Assembly (NCBI RefSeq): GCF_001703635.1
Contig: NZ_LQZT01000048.1
Span: 208,480-272,479, forward strand
Source: Parahoeflea olei
GTDB taxonomy: Bacteria > Pseudomonadota > Alphaproteobacteria > Rhizobiales > Rhizobiaceae
Length of the DNA stretch: 64,000 bases
Reading direction: 5' to 3'
Each line of letters starts with the position of its first letter. Position 1 is the first letter of the stretch. Made by a program: the position numbers and the translations under genes. Positions 53,980 to 64,000 of this stretch are shown in pieces. The notes under the pieces are model-generated. The model was not told where the DNA came from. It was given only the letters and a program-made list of their open reading frames with translations, and searched no databases.

Positions 53980-56172
53980 ATGGCGCGCAGGAAAACACCC
54001 CAGAACCGCATCGAGCCGTCCTTCGAGGGCGGCCGGTCGAGGGGCAATTCGAGGACCATCGCCGACGAGCGGGTGGCCGGAAAGCAGCCGCAGCCCGGCC
54101 GGCGCAAGCCGGCGGGCGCGAAGGCCCGCAAGCCCGCCGCGCACAAGGGCCGCGGCCGTTTCGCCACGCTGCTGCGCGGCATGCTCTACTGGTGCTTCGT
54201 GCTGGCGATCTGGGGCGGCATCGCCGTGGCCGGTATTGTCGCCTATTACGGCGCGCGCATGCCGAGTGCGGCCACCTGGTCGATCCCCGACCGGCCGCCC
54301 AACGTCAAGATCGTTTCCGTCAACGGCGAGACCATGGCCAATCGCGGCGCCACGGGCGGCGAGGCGCTGCTTCTGGGCGACATGTCGCCCTATATCCCGG
54401 AAGCCGTGATCGCCATCGAGGACCGTCGCTTCTACTCGCATTTCGGCGTCGATCCGATCGGGCTGGCGCGCGCCATGGTCTCCAATTTCACGGCCGGACG
54501 CATGGTCCAGGGCGGCTCGACGCTGACCCAGCAGCTCGCCAAGAACCTGTTCCTGTCGCCCGAGCGGACCATCGAACGCAAGGTCCAGGAAGTGCTGCTG
54601 GCGCTGTGGCTCGAACATCGCTTCACCAAGGACCAGATCCTGGAGATGTATTTGAACCGCGTGTTCTTCGGCTCCGGCGCCTATGGCGTGGAAGCCGCCT
54701 CGCGGCGCTATTTCCGCAAGCCTGCCCGCGACGTGTCGCTGGCGGAAGCCGCGCTGCTGGCGGGCCTGCTCAAGGCACCCTCGCGGCTGTCGCCGGCGCG
54801 CGATCCGAAGGCCGCCGAAGCGCGCGCGCAGGTGGTGCTTGCCGCCATGCAGGAACAGGGCGTGGTCACCGACAAGGAGATCGCAACCGCGCTCACCAGC
54901 CCCCAGGTGCGCGCCAAGAGCTACTGGAGCGGGTCGGAGAACTATGTCGCCGATCTGGTCATGCAGAGGCTGCCGGATCTGGTCGGCAAGGTCACCGAGG
55001 ATCTGGTGGTCGACACCACGATCGATTTCGAGCTGCAGCGCGAGGCCGAACAGGTGTTGCGCACCGCGCTCGAGGACAATGGCGCCAAGCTCGGCGTCGG
55101 CCAGGGCGCGCTGGTCTCGCTTGATGGCACCGGCGCGGTCCGGGCGCTGATCGGCGGCCGCGAATATGCCACCAGCCAGTTCGACCGCGCCACCGACGCC
55201 CTGCGCCAGCCCGGCTCCGCCTTCAAGCCCTTCGTCTACACCGCCGCACTCGAACAGGGGCGCACGCCGCTGTCGATCCGCAACGATGCGCCGGTCAAAA
55301 TCGGCAAGTGGACGCCGGAAAACTATGACGGCAAATATCGCGGCGAGGTGACGCTGTCGGATGCGCTCACCGACTCGCTCAACACCGTGGCCGCGCAGCT
55401 GGTGATGGAAGTGGGCCCCAAGACCGTGGTCCAGACCGCGCACCGGCTGGGCATCGAGGCGCCGCTCCAGGCCAATGCCTCGATCGCGCTCGGTACCTCC
55501 GAGGTCAGCCTGCTCGAACTCACCGGCGCCTATGCGCCCTTCATGAACGGCGGCTACAAGGCCACGCCGCATGTGATCCGCCGGATTTCCACCCAGGACG
55601 GCAAGGTTCTTTACGAAAACACCTATGACAACCCGCCGCGCGTCATCGACACGGCGGTGGCGGCGATGATGAACCGCATGCTGGTGCGCGTGGTCGAGGA
55701 GGGCACCGGCCGCAAGGCGCGGCTCGAGGGATGGCCCGCCGCCGGCAAGACCGGCACCACCCAGTCCTATCGCGACGCGCTGTTCGTGGGCTACACCGCA
55801 AACCTGGTGACCGGCGTCTGGTTCGGCAATGACGACGGCAAGCCCATGAAGAAGGTCACCGGCGGCGGCTTGCCGGCCGAGACCTGGCACGCCTTCATGA
55901 GCCGCGCCCATTCCGGCGTGCCGCCGGCGAACCTGCCGCTCGGCGGCCCGGTCCCGCCGGTGGCGATCGAAGGTCCCGCCCGCGCCAACGGCGATTCGGT
56001 GGCCGATCTGGTGCGCGGTCTCGATCCGGTGCCGGTTTCGCCCGATCCGACGGCGGCAACGGTCAACCAGGGTTCATCCGGTCCGGTGCCTCCTGGGGAG
56101 GTCGGCGCAAGCCAGCCCCGGCCCGCCGGGCCCAGGCGGACCACGCTTCTCGACCTGCTGATGGGCAATTGA
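53980..56172 (+). CDS. Class A penicillin-binding protein (PBP1A family)
   Basis: This 730-residue bifunctional cell-wall synthase has a basic cytoplasmic N-terminus and one membrane anchor near residues 67-92. The GT51 glycosyltransferase domain has Glu147 in IEDRRFYSHFGVDP and the GGSTLTQQLAKN motif. The transpeptidase domain has the active Ser413-x-x-Lys416 in RQPGSAFKPF, SLN as SxN, and KTGTT at 590-594. The C-terminus is a Pro/Gly-rich tail ending RRTTLLDLLMGN. It polymerises and cross-links lipid II on the periplasmic side. Its length is similar to PBP1A/1B-like proteins of rhizobia, and it is not a PBP1C, since no BiPBP_C domain is seen. Confidence 0.94.
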   Translation: MARRKTPQNRIEPSFEGGRSRGNSRTIADERVAGKQPQPGRRKPAGAKARKPAAHKGRGRFATLLRGMLYWCFVLAIWGGIAVAGIVAYYGARMPSAATWSIPDRPPNVKIVSVNGETMANRGATGGEALLLGDMSPYIPEAVIAIEDRRFYSHFGVDPIGLARAMVSNFTAGRMVQGGSTLTQQLAKNLFLSPERTIERKVQEVLLALWLEHRFTKDQILEMYLNRVFFGSGAYGVEAASRRYFRKPARDVSLAEAALLAGLLKAPSRLSPARDPKAAEARAQVVLAAMQEQGVVTDKEIATALTSPQVRAKSYWSGSENYVADLVMQRLPDLVGKVTEDLVVDTTIDFELQREAEQVLRTALEDNGAKLGVGQGALVSLDGTGAVRALIGGREYATSQFDRATDALRQPGSAFKPFVYTAALEQGRTPLSIRNDAPVKIGKWTPENYDGKYRGEVTLSDALTDSLNTVAAQLVMEVGPKTVVQTAHRLGIEAPLQANASIALGTSEVSLLELTGAYAPFMNGGYKATPHVIRRISTQDGKVLYENTYDNPPRVIDTAVAAMMNRMLVRVVEEGTGRKARLEGWPAAGKTGTTQSYRDALFVGYTANLVTGVWFGNDDGKPMKKVTGGGLPAETWHAFMSRAHSGVPPANLPLGGPVPPVAIEGPARANGDSVADLVRGLDPVPVSPDPTAATVNQGSSGPVPPGEVGASQPRPAGPRRTTLLDLLMGN

Positions 56173-56271
56173 GGCTCCGGCCCGCCTCGCGGCACCCATG
56201 GCCGCGGGCCGTTGCGGTCAGCCGGCTTGCAAAAAACAGCCCGCGACAGCCAATCCGCGCAATTGCGGACG

Positions 56272-56299
56272 CTTGCAGTCTGTCGGGGACATTCTTATA
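56272..56299 (+). promoter_or_regulatory. Candidate RpoH (heat-shock) promoter of dnaK
   Basis: CTTGCA (56272-56277) and CTTATA (56294-56299) are 16 bases apart, close to the alphaproteobacterial sigma-32 pattern of CTTG followed by CYTAT. The start would leave a leader of about 150 bases before dnaK. No CIRCE inverted repeat is visible, consistent with RpoH rather than HrcA control. Confidence 0.55.
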
Positions 56300-56457
56300 T
56301 ACGCCTCAACGCTTCCGGCGGGTGCCCTCAAAACCAGCCCCGCCAAGGGCGGCGGAAACGGATGATCCAGTTTCCTGTGTTCAGTAATGTCCCGTTAGGG
56401 GCTGTCGAATGGAACGCCTGACCGGGTCCCGGCAGCTCGCTTCAAGGAGAGAAAAGA

Positions 56458-58368
<1,911 letters not shown>

Positions 58369-58397
58369 CGCGCCGGTCCGAAAGCGGATTTTGATGG

Positions 58398-58423
58398 AAA
58401 GGGCCCCCTCGCGGGGCCCTTTT
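58398..58423 (+). terminator. Intrinsic terminator of dnaK
   Basis: A 10-bp perfect stem AAAGGGCCCC/GGGGCCCTTT with a 5-base loop ends in TTTT, 29 bases after the dnaK stop. Confidence 0.85.
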
Positions 58424-58579
58424 CGCGTTTACGATGAATCCAGACTTTGCTTGCGTGACGGGGGCTGCATTCCTTATCGATGCGGTGAGGCGGTGGTCGA
58501 TCGCCGTCGCCGCGGGTCTGGGACCCGGCACACGGCATGGAGCCACGGCGGGCCGTGCACCTTGAAAAAGGAGCAGCGA

Positions 58580-59716
58580 GTGAGACAGACCTACAGATTG
58601 TTCGGAGTCTGGCGCCTTCTCGCCGCGCTGCTGGTGATGGCCTATCATTTCGCCCATTCGGCACCCGATCCGGATCCCGTGGTCGCCTGGTTCGAGCACA
58701 TGCTGCCGCTGCTCGACATGTTCTTCATCATGTCCGGCTTCCTGATCTTCGAGCATTACGGCGGGATGAAGAACACCGGCGAGAACTATCTGGGCTTTCT
58801 GGTCAAGCGCCTGTCGCGGCTCTATCCGCTGCACCTGATCACGCTTTCGGTCTTCGTCGCCTTCGCGCTGATGGTGCATCTCGGCCTGGTGCAGTCCCAG
58901 GGCGCAGAGACGCGCTATGCGCTCTCCGCGCTGCCGGCCAACCTGCTCCTGATCCAGGGCTGGGGCGTCGATACCGAACTCACCTTCAACTACGTCTCCT
59001 GGTCGCTGTCGGGCGAATGGTTCGCCTATCTGATCTTCCCGGTGGTGCTGTTTGCCTTTGCACAGGGGCGGGCGGCGGGGTTGGCGCTGCTCGTGGCGGC
59101 GATCATCATCTGCCTCGAAATCGCCGACTATGGGGCGACCGAAAAATATGATTTCTGGTTCAACACCAAGCTGTGGGCCGCCTACCGCGTGGCCGCCGAT
59201 TTCACCTTCGGCGCCTTCCTGTGCGTCGTCGCCCGCCGCTTGCGCGTGCCGCGGCACTGCCAGTGGCTCGCCTGGGCGGCGCTCGGCCTGGTCTTCGTCG
59301 CCATGTTCTCGGACGCCAACATCTATCTCACGCTGGCGCTGTTCGGCGTCGCCATCGTGCTTGCGGCGCTCTCGGACCGGACCGGGGCGGACGAAACCGC
59401 CTGGCTTGCGCCGGTGATGCCGGTCGCCGCCGTCTCTTTCGGCGTCTATCTGTGGCATCCGGTCATCGAATTGTTCGCCTATTCGCTGATCTGGAAGCGC
59501 GTGATCGGCATCGATGACCCGCTTTTCTTCTGGCTCTACATGCCGCTGCCGATGGCGGCGACCATCCTCGTGGCCCTGGTGTCGGCGCGCCGCTTCGAGC
59601 AGCCGGCCGGAAAATGGCTCGAAAGGACGCTTTCCGCGCTGCTGCGCCGTCGCGCGCCGGCCGGAAGCATCGTGGCCGGCGACGCCTCCCAGGGCGCGCG
59701 ATCCACAGGGGGCTAG
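58580..59716 (+). CDS. Acyltransferase family 3 (OafA/YrhL-type) membrane protein
   Basis: This 378-residue integral membrane acyltransferase has about ten hydrophobic segments and the family markers: an N-terminal RLLAALLVMAYHFAHS with the catalytic-site His, FFIMSGFLIFEHYG, an RLSRLYPLHLI arginine-rich loop and SLSGEWFAYLIFP. Such enzymes O-acetylate or succinylate sugars of polysaccharides, lipopolysaccharide or Nod factors at the inner membrane; the acceptor here is unknown. The GTG start at 58580 has AAGGAG 7 bases upstream. It lies between dnaK and dnaJ but is separated from dnaK by a terminator, so it is probably an inserted single gene. Confidence 0.9.
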   Translation: MRQTYRLFGVWRLLAALLVMAYHFAHSAPDPDPVVAWFEHMLPLLDMFFIMSGFLIFEHYGGMKNTGENYLGFLVKRLSRLYPLHLITLSVFVAFALMVHLGLVQSQGAETRYALSALPANLLLIQGWGVDTELTFNYVSWSLSGEWFAYLIFPVVLFAFAQGRAAGLALLVAAIIICLEIADYGATEKYDFWFNTKLWAAYRVAADFTFGAFLCVVARRLRVPRHCQWLAWAALGLVFVAMFSDANIYLTLALFGVAIVLAALSDRTGADETAWLAPVMPVAAVSFGVYLWHPVIELFAYSLIWKRVIGIDDPLFFWLYMPLPMAATILVALVSARRFEQPAGKWLERTLSALLRRRAPAGSIVAGDASQGARSTGG

Positions 59717-59870
59717 AATTTTACCCGGCGAGTGACTACATGACGCACACGCGCAATCTGGCGCGGGTCCCGCGCGGCCTTGTCCGTGGAGGGGAAAAAG
59801 GAATTCTTGTGCGTCCGTCGGGCAGACGCCCTCGCAACGGACGCTCCCGGAAGAGAGATTGACGGATACG

Positions 59871-61004
59871 ATGGCCAAGCCAGACTTTTACGAAACGCTT
59901 GGTGTGGCGCGCGGAGCGGATGAAAAGGAGCTGAAGAGCGCCTTTCGCAAACTCGCGATGAAGTACCACCCGGACAAGAATCCGGGCAGTTCCGAAGCCG
60001 AGCACAAGTTCAAGGAAATCAACGAGGCCTACGAGACCCTGAAGGACCCGCAGAAGCGGGCCGCCTATGACCGTTTCGGCCATGCCGCCTTCGAGCAGGG
60101 CGGCCCCGGCGGAATGGGCGGCGGCTTCGGCGGCGGCGGCTTCTCCGACATCTTCGAGGATATTTTCGGCGAAATGATGGGCGGTCGTGGCGGCCGTCGC
60201 GCCTCGGGTGGCCGCGAACGCGGTGCAGACCTGCGCTACAACATGGAGATCTCGCTCGAGGAAGCCTATTCCGGCAAGACCGCGCAGATCCGGGTGCCGA
60301 CCTCGATAACCTGCGATGTCTGCTCGGGCTCGGGCGCTAAGCCCGGCACCCAGCCCACCACCTGCGCCACCTGCGGCGGCGCCGGCCGGGTGCGTGCCTC
60401 CCAGGGCTTCTTCTCGGTCGAGCGCACCTGCCCGACCTGCCATGGCCGCGGCCAGACCATCACCGATCCGTGCAGCAAATGCGCCGGCCAGGGCCGCGTC
60501 ACCGAAGAGCGCTCGCTGTCTGTCAACATCCCGGCCGGGATCGAGGACGGCACCCGCATCCGCCTTGCCGGCGAAGGCGAGGCCGGCATGCGCGGCGGCC
60601 CGGCGGGCGATCTCTACATCTTCCTGTCCGTGCGTCCGCACGCGGTGTTCCAGCGCGAAGGCGCGGATCTCTACTGCACCGTGCCGATCTCGATGACCAC
60701 GGCGGCGCTCGGCGGCAAGTTCGACATCACCACCATGGACGGCGCCCGCTCGCGCGTCTCGGTGCCCGAAGGCACCCAGCCGGGCAAGGAACTCCGGCTC
60801 AGGGGCAAGGGCATGCCGGTGCTGCGCTCGGCCCAGTTCGGCGATCTCTATATCCGCATCTCGATCGAGACGCCCCAGAAGCTGTCCAAGCGGCAGCGGG
60901 AACTGCTCGAGGAGTTTCAGGAACTGTCGTCGAAGGACACAAGTCCCGAATCGACAGGCTTTTTTGCGCGCATGAAGGGCTTTTTCGACACCCTGACGGA
61001 CTGA
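59871..61004 (+). CDS. dnaJ: Chaperone DnaJ (Hsp40)
   Basis: This 377-residue type I Hsp40 stimulates the DnaK ATPase and delivers substrates. The J domain occupies residues 1-70 with HPD at 33-35. A Gly/Phe-rich region follows (GGPGGMGGGFGGGGF), then four CxxCxGxG zinc repeats (CDVCSGSG, CATCGGAG, CPTCHGRG, CSKCAGQG) and the C-terminal substrate-binding domains. The ATG 59871 gives the usual MAKPDFYETLGV start; a TTG four codons earlier has a better-placed GGAAGAGAGA and cannot be excluded. pmtA follows after about 120 bases. Confidence 0.97.
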   Translation: MAKPDFYETLGVARGADEKELKSAFRKLAMKYHPDKNPGSSEAEHKFKEINEAYETLKDPQKRAAYDRFGHAAFEQGGPGGMGGGFGGGGFSDIFEDIFGEMMGGRGGRRASGGRERGADLRYNMEISLEEAYSGKTAQIRVPTSITCDVCSGSGAKPGTQPTTCATCGGAGRVRASQGFFSVERTCPTCHGRGQTITDPCSKCAGQGRVTEERSLSVNIPAGIEDGTRIRLAGEGEAGMRGGPAGDLYIFLSVRPHAVFQREGADLYCTVPISMTTAALGGKFDITTMDGARSRVSVPEGTQPGKELRLRGKGMPVLRSAQFGDLYIRISIETPQKLSKRQRELLEEFQELSSKDTSPESTGFFARMKGFFDTLTD

Positions 61005-61122
61005 TGGACAGTTCCTGCAGACCCGATGGCTTGGCGCGATTGAAACCATGTTCCGTGGCGACACACGCCACCGGCAGGGGGCGGGCCAAAGGGAGCGGCT
61101 ACCGGGAGATGCAGCCTTGGGC

Positions 61123-61710
61123 ATGACCATATCCAAACGCATCGCACGGCGTTTCGATGACGAGATCCGGTTCTTCAAGAGCTGGATCGACGGGCCCAGG
61201 GCCGTGGGCGCTATCATGCCCACCTCCACCGTCACCGCCCGCTCGATGGCCTCGGTCATCAATCCGCAGTCCGGTCTTCCCGTGCTCGAACTCGGACCGG
61301 GAACCGGCGTGATCACCCGGGCCATCCTGGCCCGCGGCGTGGCGCCCGAAAATCTGGTCTCAATCGAGTATTCGCACGAGTTCCACAGCCGGCTGCAGCA
61401 TGATTTTCCCGGCGTGCGCTTCATTCGCGGCGATGCCTTCGATCTTGCCGGCACGCTTGCCCCGGTTCATGACGGCCTGTTCGACTGCGTGCTGTCCGGC
61501 ATTCCGCTGCTGAATTTCCCCATGGCCCGGCGCGTGCGGTTGATCGAGGATCTGCTCGACCGCCTGCCGCGCGGCCGCCCGGTGATGCAGTTCTCCTACG
61601 GGCCGGTCTCCCCGGTCGCGGCCCGGGGCGCGAGTTTCACCGTGCTGCATCATGACTTCGTCATGCGCAACGTGCCCCCTGCGCGCCTGTGGGTCTACCA
61701 CCGCCCCTGA
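61123..61710 (+). CDS. pmtA: Phosphatidylethanolamine N-methyltransferase (rhizobial PmtA type)
   Basis: This 195-residue SAM-dependent methyltransferase converts phosphatidylethanolamine stepwise to phosphatidylcholine at the membrane. The SAM-binding motif is VLELGPGTGVITRAIL, followed by ENLVSIEYS and the family segment SGIPLLNFPMARRV, with NVPPARLWVYHRP at the end. The N-terminus FDDEIRFFKSWIDGPRAVGAIMPTS is characteristic of the Sinorhizobium PmtA group. It sits just after dnaJ, as I recall for other rhizobia. The start could be TTG 61117, which has a better ribosome site, or ATG 61123. Confidence 0.93.
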   Translation: MTISKRIARRFDDEIRFFKSWIDGPRAVGAIMPTSTVTARSMASVINPQSGLPVLELGPGTGVITRAILARGVAPENLVSIEYSHEFHSRLQHDFPGVRFIRGDAFDLAGTLAPVHDGLFDCVLSGIPLLNFPMARRVRLIEDLLDRLPRGRPVMQFSYGPVSPVAARGASFTVLHHDFVMRNVPPARLWVYHRP

Positions 61711-61844
61711 GCCCGGTTCGCGCCGTTGCGCTCTGCGCGGAATTTGCCTGCACGCCCGGGAACGGCTAAGGATCAGGGCGTGCGAACAAGGGCGCGGGTC
61801 CGACCCTCGATGACGGGTCCGGCCGTCACCAGGCGGAGCAGTGC

Positions 61845-62426
61845 ATGAACCCGAAGATCCTCGTCATCCCCGGCTCCAACCGCAGCGGTTCGTTCAACGT
61901 CTCGCTCGCCGCAGCGGTCTCGGTCGAACTGGCGCGGCAGGGCGCGGATGTCACCCGCATCTCGCTCATCGACTATCCGCTGCCGATCGTCGACGAGGAC
62001 CTGAAGGCCGCCTCCGGCATCCCCGAAAACGCCATGAAGCTCGGCCGCCTGATCGCCGCGCAGGACGGCGTGTTCCTGTGCTGCCCGGAATACAATTCCT
62101 CGATCCCGCCCCTGCTCAAGAACATGATCGACTGGGTCAGCCTGATCTCGAAGGACGGTGACCGGCCGTTCAGGCCCTGGGCCGGCCGCTTCGTGGCACT
62201 CGGCTCGGCCTCCGACGGCAAGCTGTCGGGCATTCGCGGGCTCTATCATGTGCGTTCCGTGATGATGAATGTGGGAACCCAGGTGATCAGCGAGCAATGC
62301 TCGCTCGGCGGCGCATCGAAAGGGTTCGACGAGGACGGCCGCATCCGCGACGAGCGCACCCAGTCCATGCTGGAAAAGACCTGTGCCGCGCTGATCAGCC
62401 ACTGCGTGCTGATGAACCGCCGCTGA
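61845..62426 (+). CDS. NADPH-dependent FMN reductase family protein
   Basis: This 193-residue flavodoxin-like reductase has the FMN phosphate loop PGSNRSGSFN at residues 9-18 and the flavin-ring segment CCPEYNSSIPPLLKNMIDW. Relatives reduce FMN, quinones, chromate or azo dyes with NAD(P)H; the physiological acceptor is not predictable. It is cytoplasmic. It is the first of a run of small + strand genes (with pyrF and DUF1330), 81 bases ahead of pyrF. Confidence 0.9.
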   Translation: MNPKILVIPGSNRSGSFNVSLAAAVSVELARQGADVTRISLIDYPLPIVDEDLKAASGIPENAMKLGRLIAAQDGVFLCCPEYNSSIPPLLKNMIDWVSLISKDGDRPFRPWAGRFVALGSASDGKLSGIRGLYHVRSVMMNVGTQVISEQCSLGGASKGFDEDGRIRDERTQSMLEKTCAALISHCVLMNRR

Positions 62427-62507
62427 TGCGCGCGCCACGCTTCTGCGGCCATCCTCTTGCGGTTGCCCCGTCTTCATGCGAGGAGCGGGGCAAACAGGGA
62501 GTGCGTG

Positions 62508-63236
62508 ATGTCAGACACAGTGCTTGAAACGGCCGGTCCTGCGGCCGGCAGGATTGATCCCCGCCTGATCGTGGCGCTCGATGTGCCGACGGTCGCGGAA
62601 GCCGAAAGGCTGGTGGCACGGATCGACCGCGAGGCGGTGTTCTTCAAGATCGGCTACCAGCTCGCCTTCGCGGGCGGCCTCGAGCTGGCTCGCGACCTCA
62701 AGGCCTCCGGGCGAAGCGTGTTTCTCGACATGAAGCTGCTCGACATCGACAACACCATCGCCAAGGGCGTGGAGAACGTGGTCCGGATGGGCGTCGACAT
62801 GCTCACCCTGCATGCCTACCCGAAAGCGATGCGCGCAGCGGTGGAAGCCGCGCGCGGCAGCGACCTCTGCCTGCTCGGCGTCACCGTGCTGACCTCGATG
62901 GACGCGGCCGATGTTGCCGAGGCCGGCTATGCGATGTCGCCGGAAGAGCTCGTCAAGCGCCGCGCCGCCCAGGCGCGCGAGGCAGGCATGGGCGGTATCG
63001 TCTGCTCGGCCGCCGAGGCCGCGCAGGTGCGCGCCATCGTCGGGCCGGACATGGCGATCGTCACCCCGGGCATCCGCCCGTCGGGGGCCGATCACGGCGA
63101 CCAGAAGCGGGTGATGACACCGGCGCTGGCGCTGTCGGCCGGCGCCACGCATCTGGTGGTCGGGCGGCCGATCACGGCAGCCACGGACCCCGCCGCCGCC
63201 GCCCGCGCCATCCGGCTTGAAATGGCTGACATCTGA
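62508..63236 (+). CDS. pyrF: Orotidine 5'-phosphate decarboxylase
   Basis: PyrF makes UMP from OMP, the last step of de novo pyrimidine synthesis. The 242-residue TIM barrel has the catalytic array in FLDMKLLDIDNT, with Asp74, Lys76 and Asp79, the phosphate-gripper segment TPGIRP, and VVGRPIT near the C-terminus. The ATG 62508 has GGGAG 7 bases upstream; an in-frame extension of 17 codons is not conserved. It is followed after 11 bases by the DUF1330 gene, a neighbour pair I recall from other rhizobia. Confidence 0.97.
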   Translation: MSDTVLETAGPAAGRIDPRLIVALDVPTVAEAERLVARIDREAVFFKIGYQLAFAGGLELARDLKASGRSVFLDMKLLDIDNTIAKGVENVVRMGVDMLTLHAYPKAMRAAVEAARGSDLCLLGVTVLTSMDAADVAEAGYAMSPEELVKRRAAQAREAGMGGIVCSAAEAAQVRAIVGPDMAIVTPGIRPSGADHGDQKRVMTPALALSAGATHLVVGRPITAATDPAAAARAIRLEMADI

Positions 63237-63247
63237 AGGAGCCGATC

Positions 63248-63541
63248 ATGGCGAAGGGATACTGGATCGGTCGTGTCGACGTGCACGACCCCGAGGCCTA
63301 CAAGGCCTATATCGAGACCGCGACACCTGCTTACAAGGAATTCGGCGGCACGTTCCTGGTGCGCGGCGGCGAATTCGATCCGGTCGAAGGCGCGTCGCGG
63401 TCGCGCAACGTGGTGATCGAGTTTCCGAGCTACGAGGCGGCGCTCGCCTGCTACAATTCGCCGACCTACCAGAAGGCACGCGCGATCCGGCAGCAATTCT
63501 CCGATGGCGAACTGCTGGTGATCCGCGGCCACGAGGGATGA
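63248..63541 (+). CDS. DUF1330 domain protein
   Basis: This 97-residue protein of the DUF1330 family, a small dimeric ferredoxin-like (ABM-related) fold of unknown function, shows the family pattern KGYWIGRVDVHDPEAYKAYI, a central FLVRGGEFDPVEG and the YNSPTYQKARAIRQ helix. GAAGGAG precedes the ATG and pyrF ends 11 bases upstream, so the two are probably co-transcribed and coupled. There is no signal peptide or membrane segment. Confidence 0.9.
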   Translation: MAKGYWIGRVDVHDPEAYKAYIETATPAYKEFGGTFLVRGGEFDPVEGASRSRNVVIEFPSYEAALACYNSPTYQKARAIRQQFSDGELLVIRGHEG

Positions 63542-63681
63542 CCGGGCTCGTCATCCCCATGGTCCATGTTCTTGCTCTTCACCTTGCGGCGGTTTTTGAC
63601 TAAGAGCGTGGTTGGACTTCGACTTCGTCCGGCAGCCCATGCGGACCGGCCGGCTTATTGACCCTGCGAGGGAGTGCCTAG

Positions 63682-64000
63682 ATGACATCGTTGAACCAAC
63701 CCAAGCTCGTCACGGTATTTGGCGGGTCCGGCTTCGTGGGCCGCCACGTGGTGCGTGCGCTTGCCCGCCGCGGCTACCGCATCCGGGTTGCCGTTCGCCG
63801 GCCCGATCTTGCCGTCCATCTCCAGCCGCTCGGCGGCGTCGGCCAGATCATGGCGGTGCAGGCCAACCTGCGCAACCGCGAGTCGGTCGACCGCGCCGTC
63901 CGGGGCGCCGATCACGTGGTCAACTGCGTGGGCATCCTGTTCGAATCCGGACGCAACAGCTTTGACGCGGTCCAGGATTTCGGTGCGCGCGCCGTGGCCG
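63682..64000 (+). CDS. NDUFA9-like complex I / SDR family protein, N-terminal part
   Basis: The first 106 codons of an atypical short-chain dehydrogenase/reductase run off the window end. The N-terminal NAD(P)-binding motif is VFGGSGFVGRHVVRAL at about residues 12-27, followed by VAVRRPD and DHVVNCVGILFE, which match the bacterial relatives of the 39-kDa (NDUFA9) complex I accessory subunit. GGGAG lies 8 bases before the ATG. The reading frame is open to the last base and the C-terminus is not available. Confidence 0.85.
   Translation, partial: MTSLNQPKLVTVFGGSGFVGRHVVRALARRGYRIRVAVRRPDLAVHLQPLGGVGQIMAVQANLRNRESVDRAVRGADHVVNCVGILFESGRNSFDAVQDFGARAVA

Overview
The window is ordinary chromosome of a GC-rich alphaproteobacterium, almost certainly order Rhizobiales/Hyphomicrobiales. 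The evidence is a pseudokinase with the DivL signature (Tyr in place of the H-box His), AddAB instead of RecBCD, a zinc-finger-less AccD, the RegBA/ActSR redox pair, an MmcB repair protein, a dnaK-dnaJ-pmtA neighbourhood and a TauR-regulated taurine pathway. A Rhizobiaceae member such as a marine Hoeflea-like species is plausible, but the genus cannot be fixed from sequence alone. I see no rRNA, tRNA, insertion sequence, prophage, integron or CRISPR array. Coding density is high. Many long ORFs on the opposite strands are shadows produced by GC-rich codon usage.

Layout. (1) 1-12.5 kb, + strand: the 3' end of ahcY and its terminator, then a tight run divL, tsaE-amgK fusion, murU, addB, addA, trxA, ending in a strong terminator. 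(2) 12.5-19.0 kb, - strand: trpF-trpB-trpA-accD-folC in operon order, preceded by a YgjP-type metallohydrolase and a DUF2852 membrane protein. (3) 19.3-20.6 kb: an intracellular polyhydroxyalkanoate depolymerase with a candidate PhaR operator. (4) 20.9-30.5 kb: an orphan DegT-family aminotransferase and then a taurine dissimilation island: xsc (+), tauR (-), tpa (-), tauABC (+). (5) 30.6-39.2 kb: gyrB (-), a cytochrome P450, a hydantoinase/oxoprolinase-family protein and malate synthase G (+). (6) 39.3-42.6 kb: an L,D-transpeptidase lipoprotein, mmcB and the actS-actR redox two-component system. (7) 42.7-51.9 kb, - strand: polA, a YnjBCD-type ABC transporter and hrpB. (8) 51.9-52.4 kb: a gene-free stretch that holds a candidate small RNA with three C-rich hairpin loops. 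(9) 52.4-64 kb, + strand: M20 peptidase, class A PBP, dnaK, acyltransferase, dnaJ, pmtA, FMN reductase, pyrF, DUF1330 protein and the start of an NDUFA9-like protein.

How the genes work together. TauABC imports taurine. Tpa transaminates it to sulfoacetaldehyde with pyruvate, and Xsc cleaves that with phosphate to sulfite and acetyl phosphate. Malate synthase (glyoxylate use) and the PHA depolymerase bear on the same C2 pool. No phosphotransacetylase lies beside xsc. AmgK-like kinase plus MurU form a MurNAc-recycling pair, and the L,D-transpeptidase and PBP1A are the other cell-wall genes. AddAB, PolA, MmcB, HrpB and GyrB supply nucleic-acid maintenance.

The points most worth follow-up are the three-hairpin sRNA candidate at 52.06-52.22 kb, the TauC permease with an extra periplasmic cadherin/Ig-like domain, the CTGGC-type direct repeats at the taurine promoters, the PhaR-like palindrome overlapping a phaZ promoter, and the DivL pseudokinase with clustered GANTC sites at its start.
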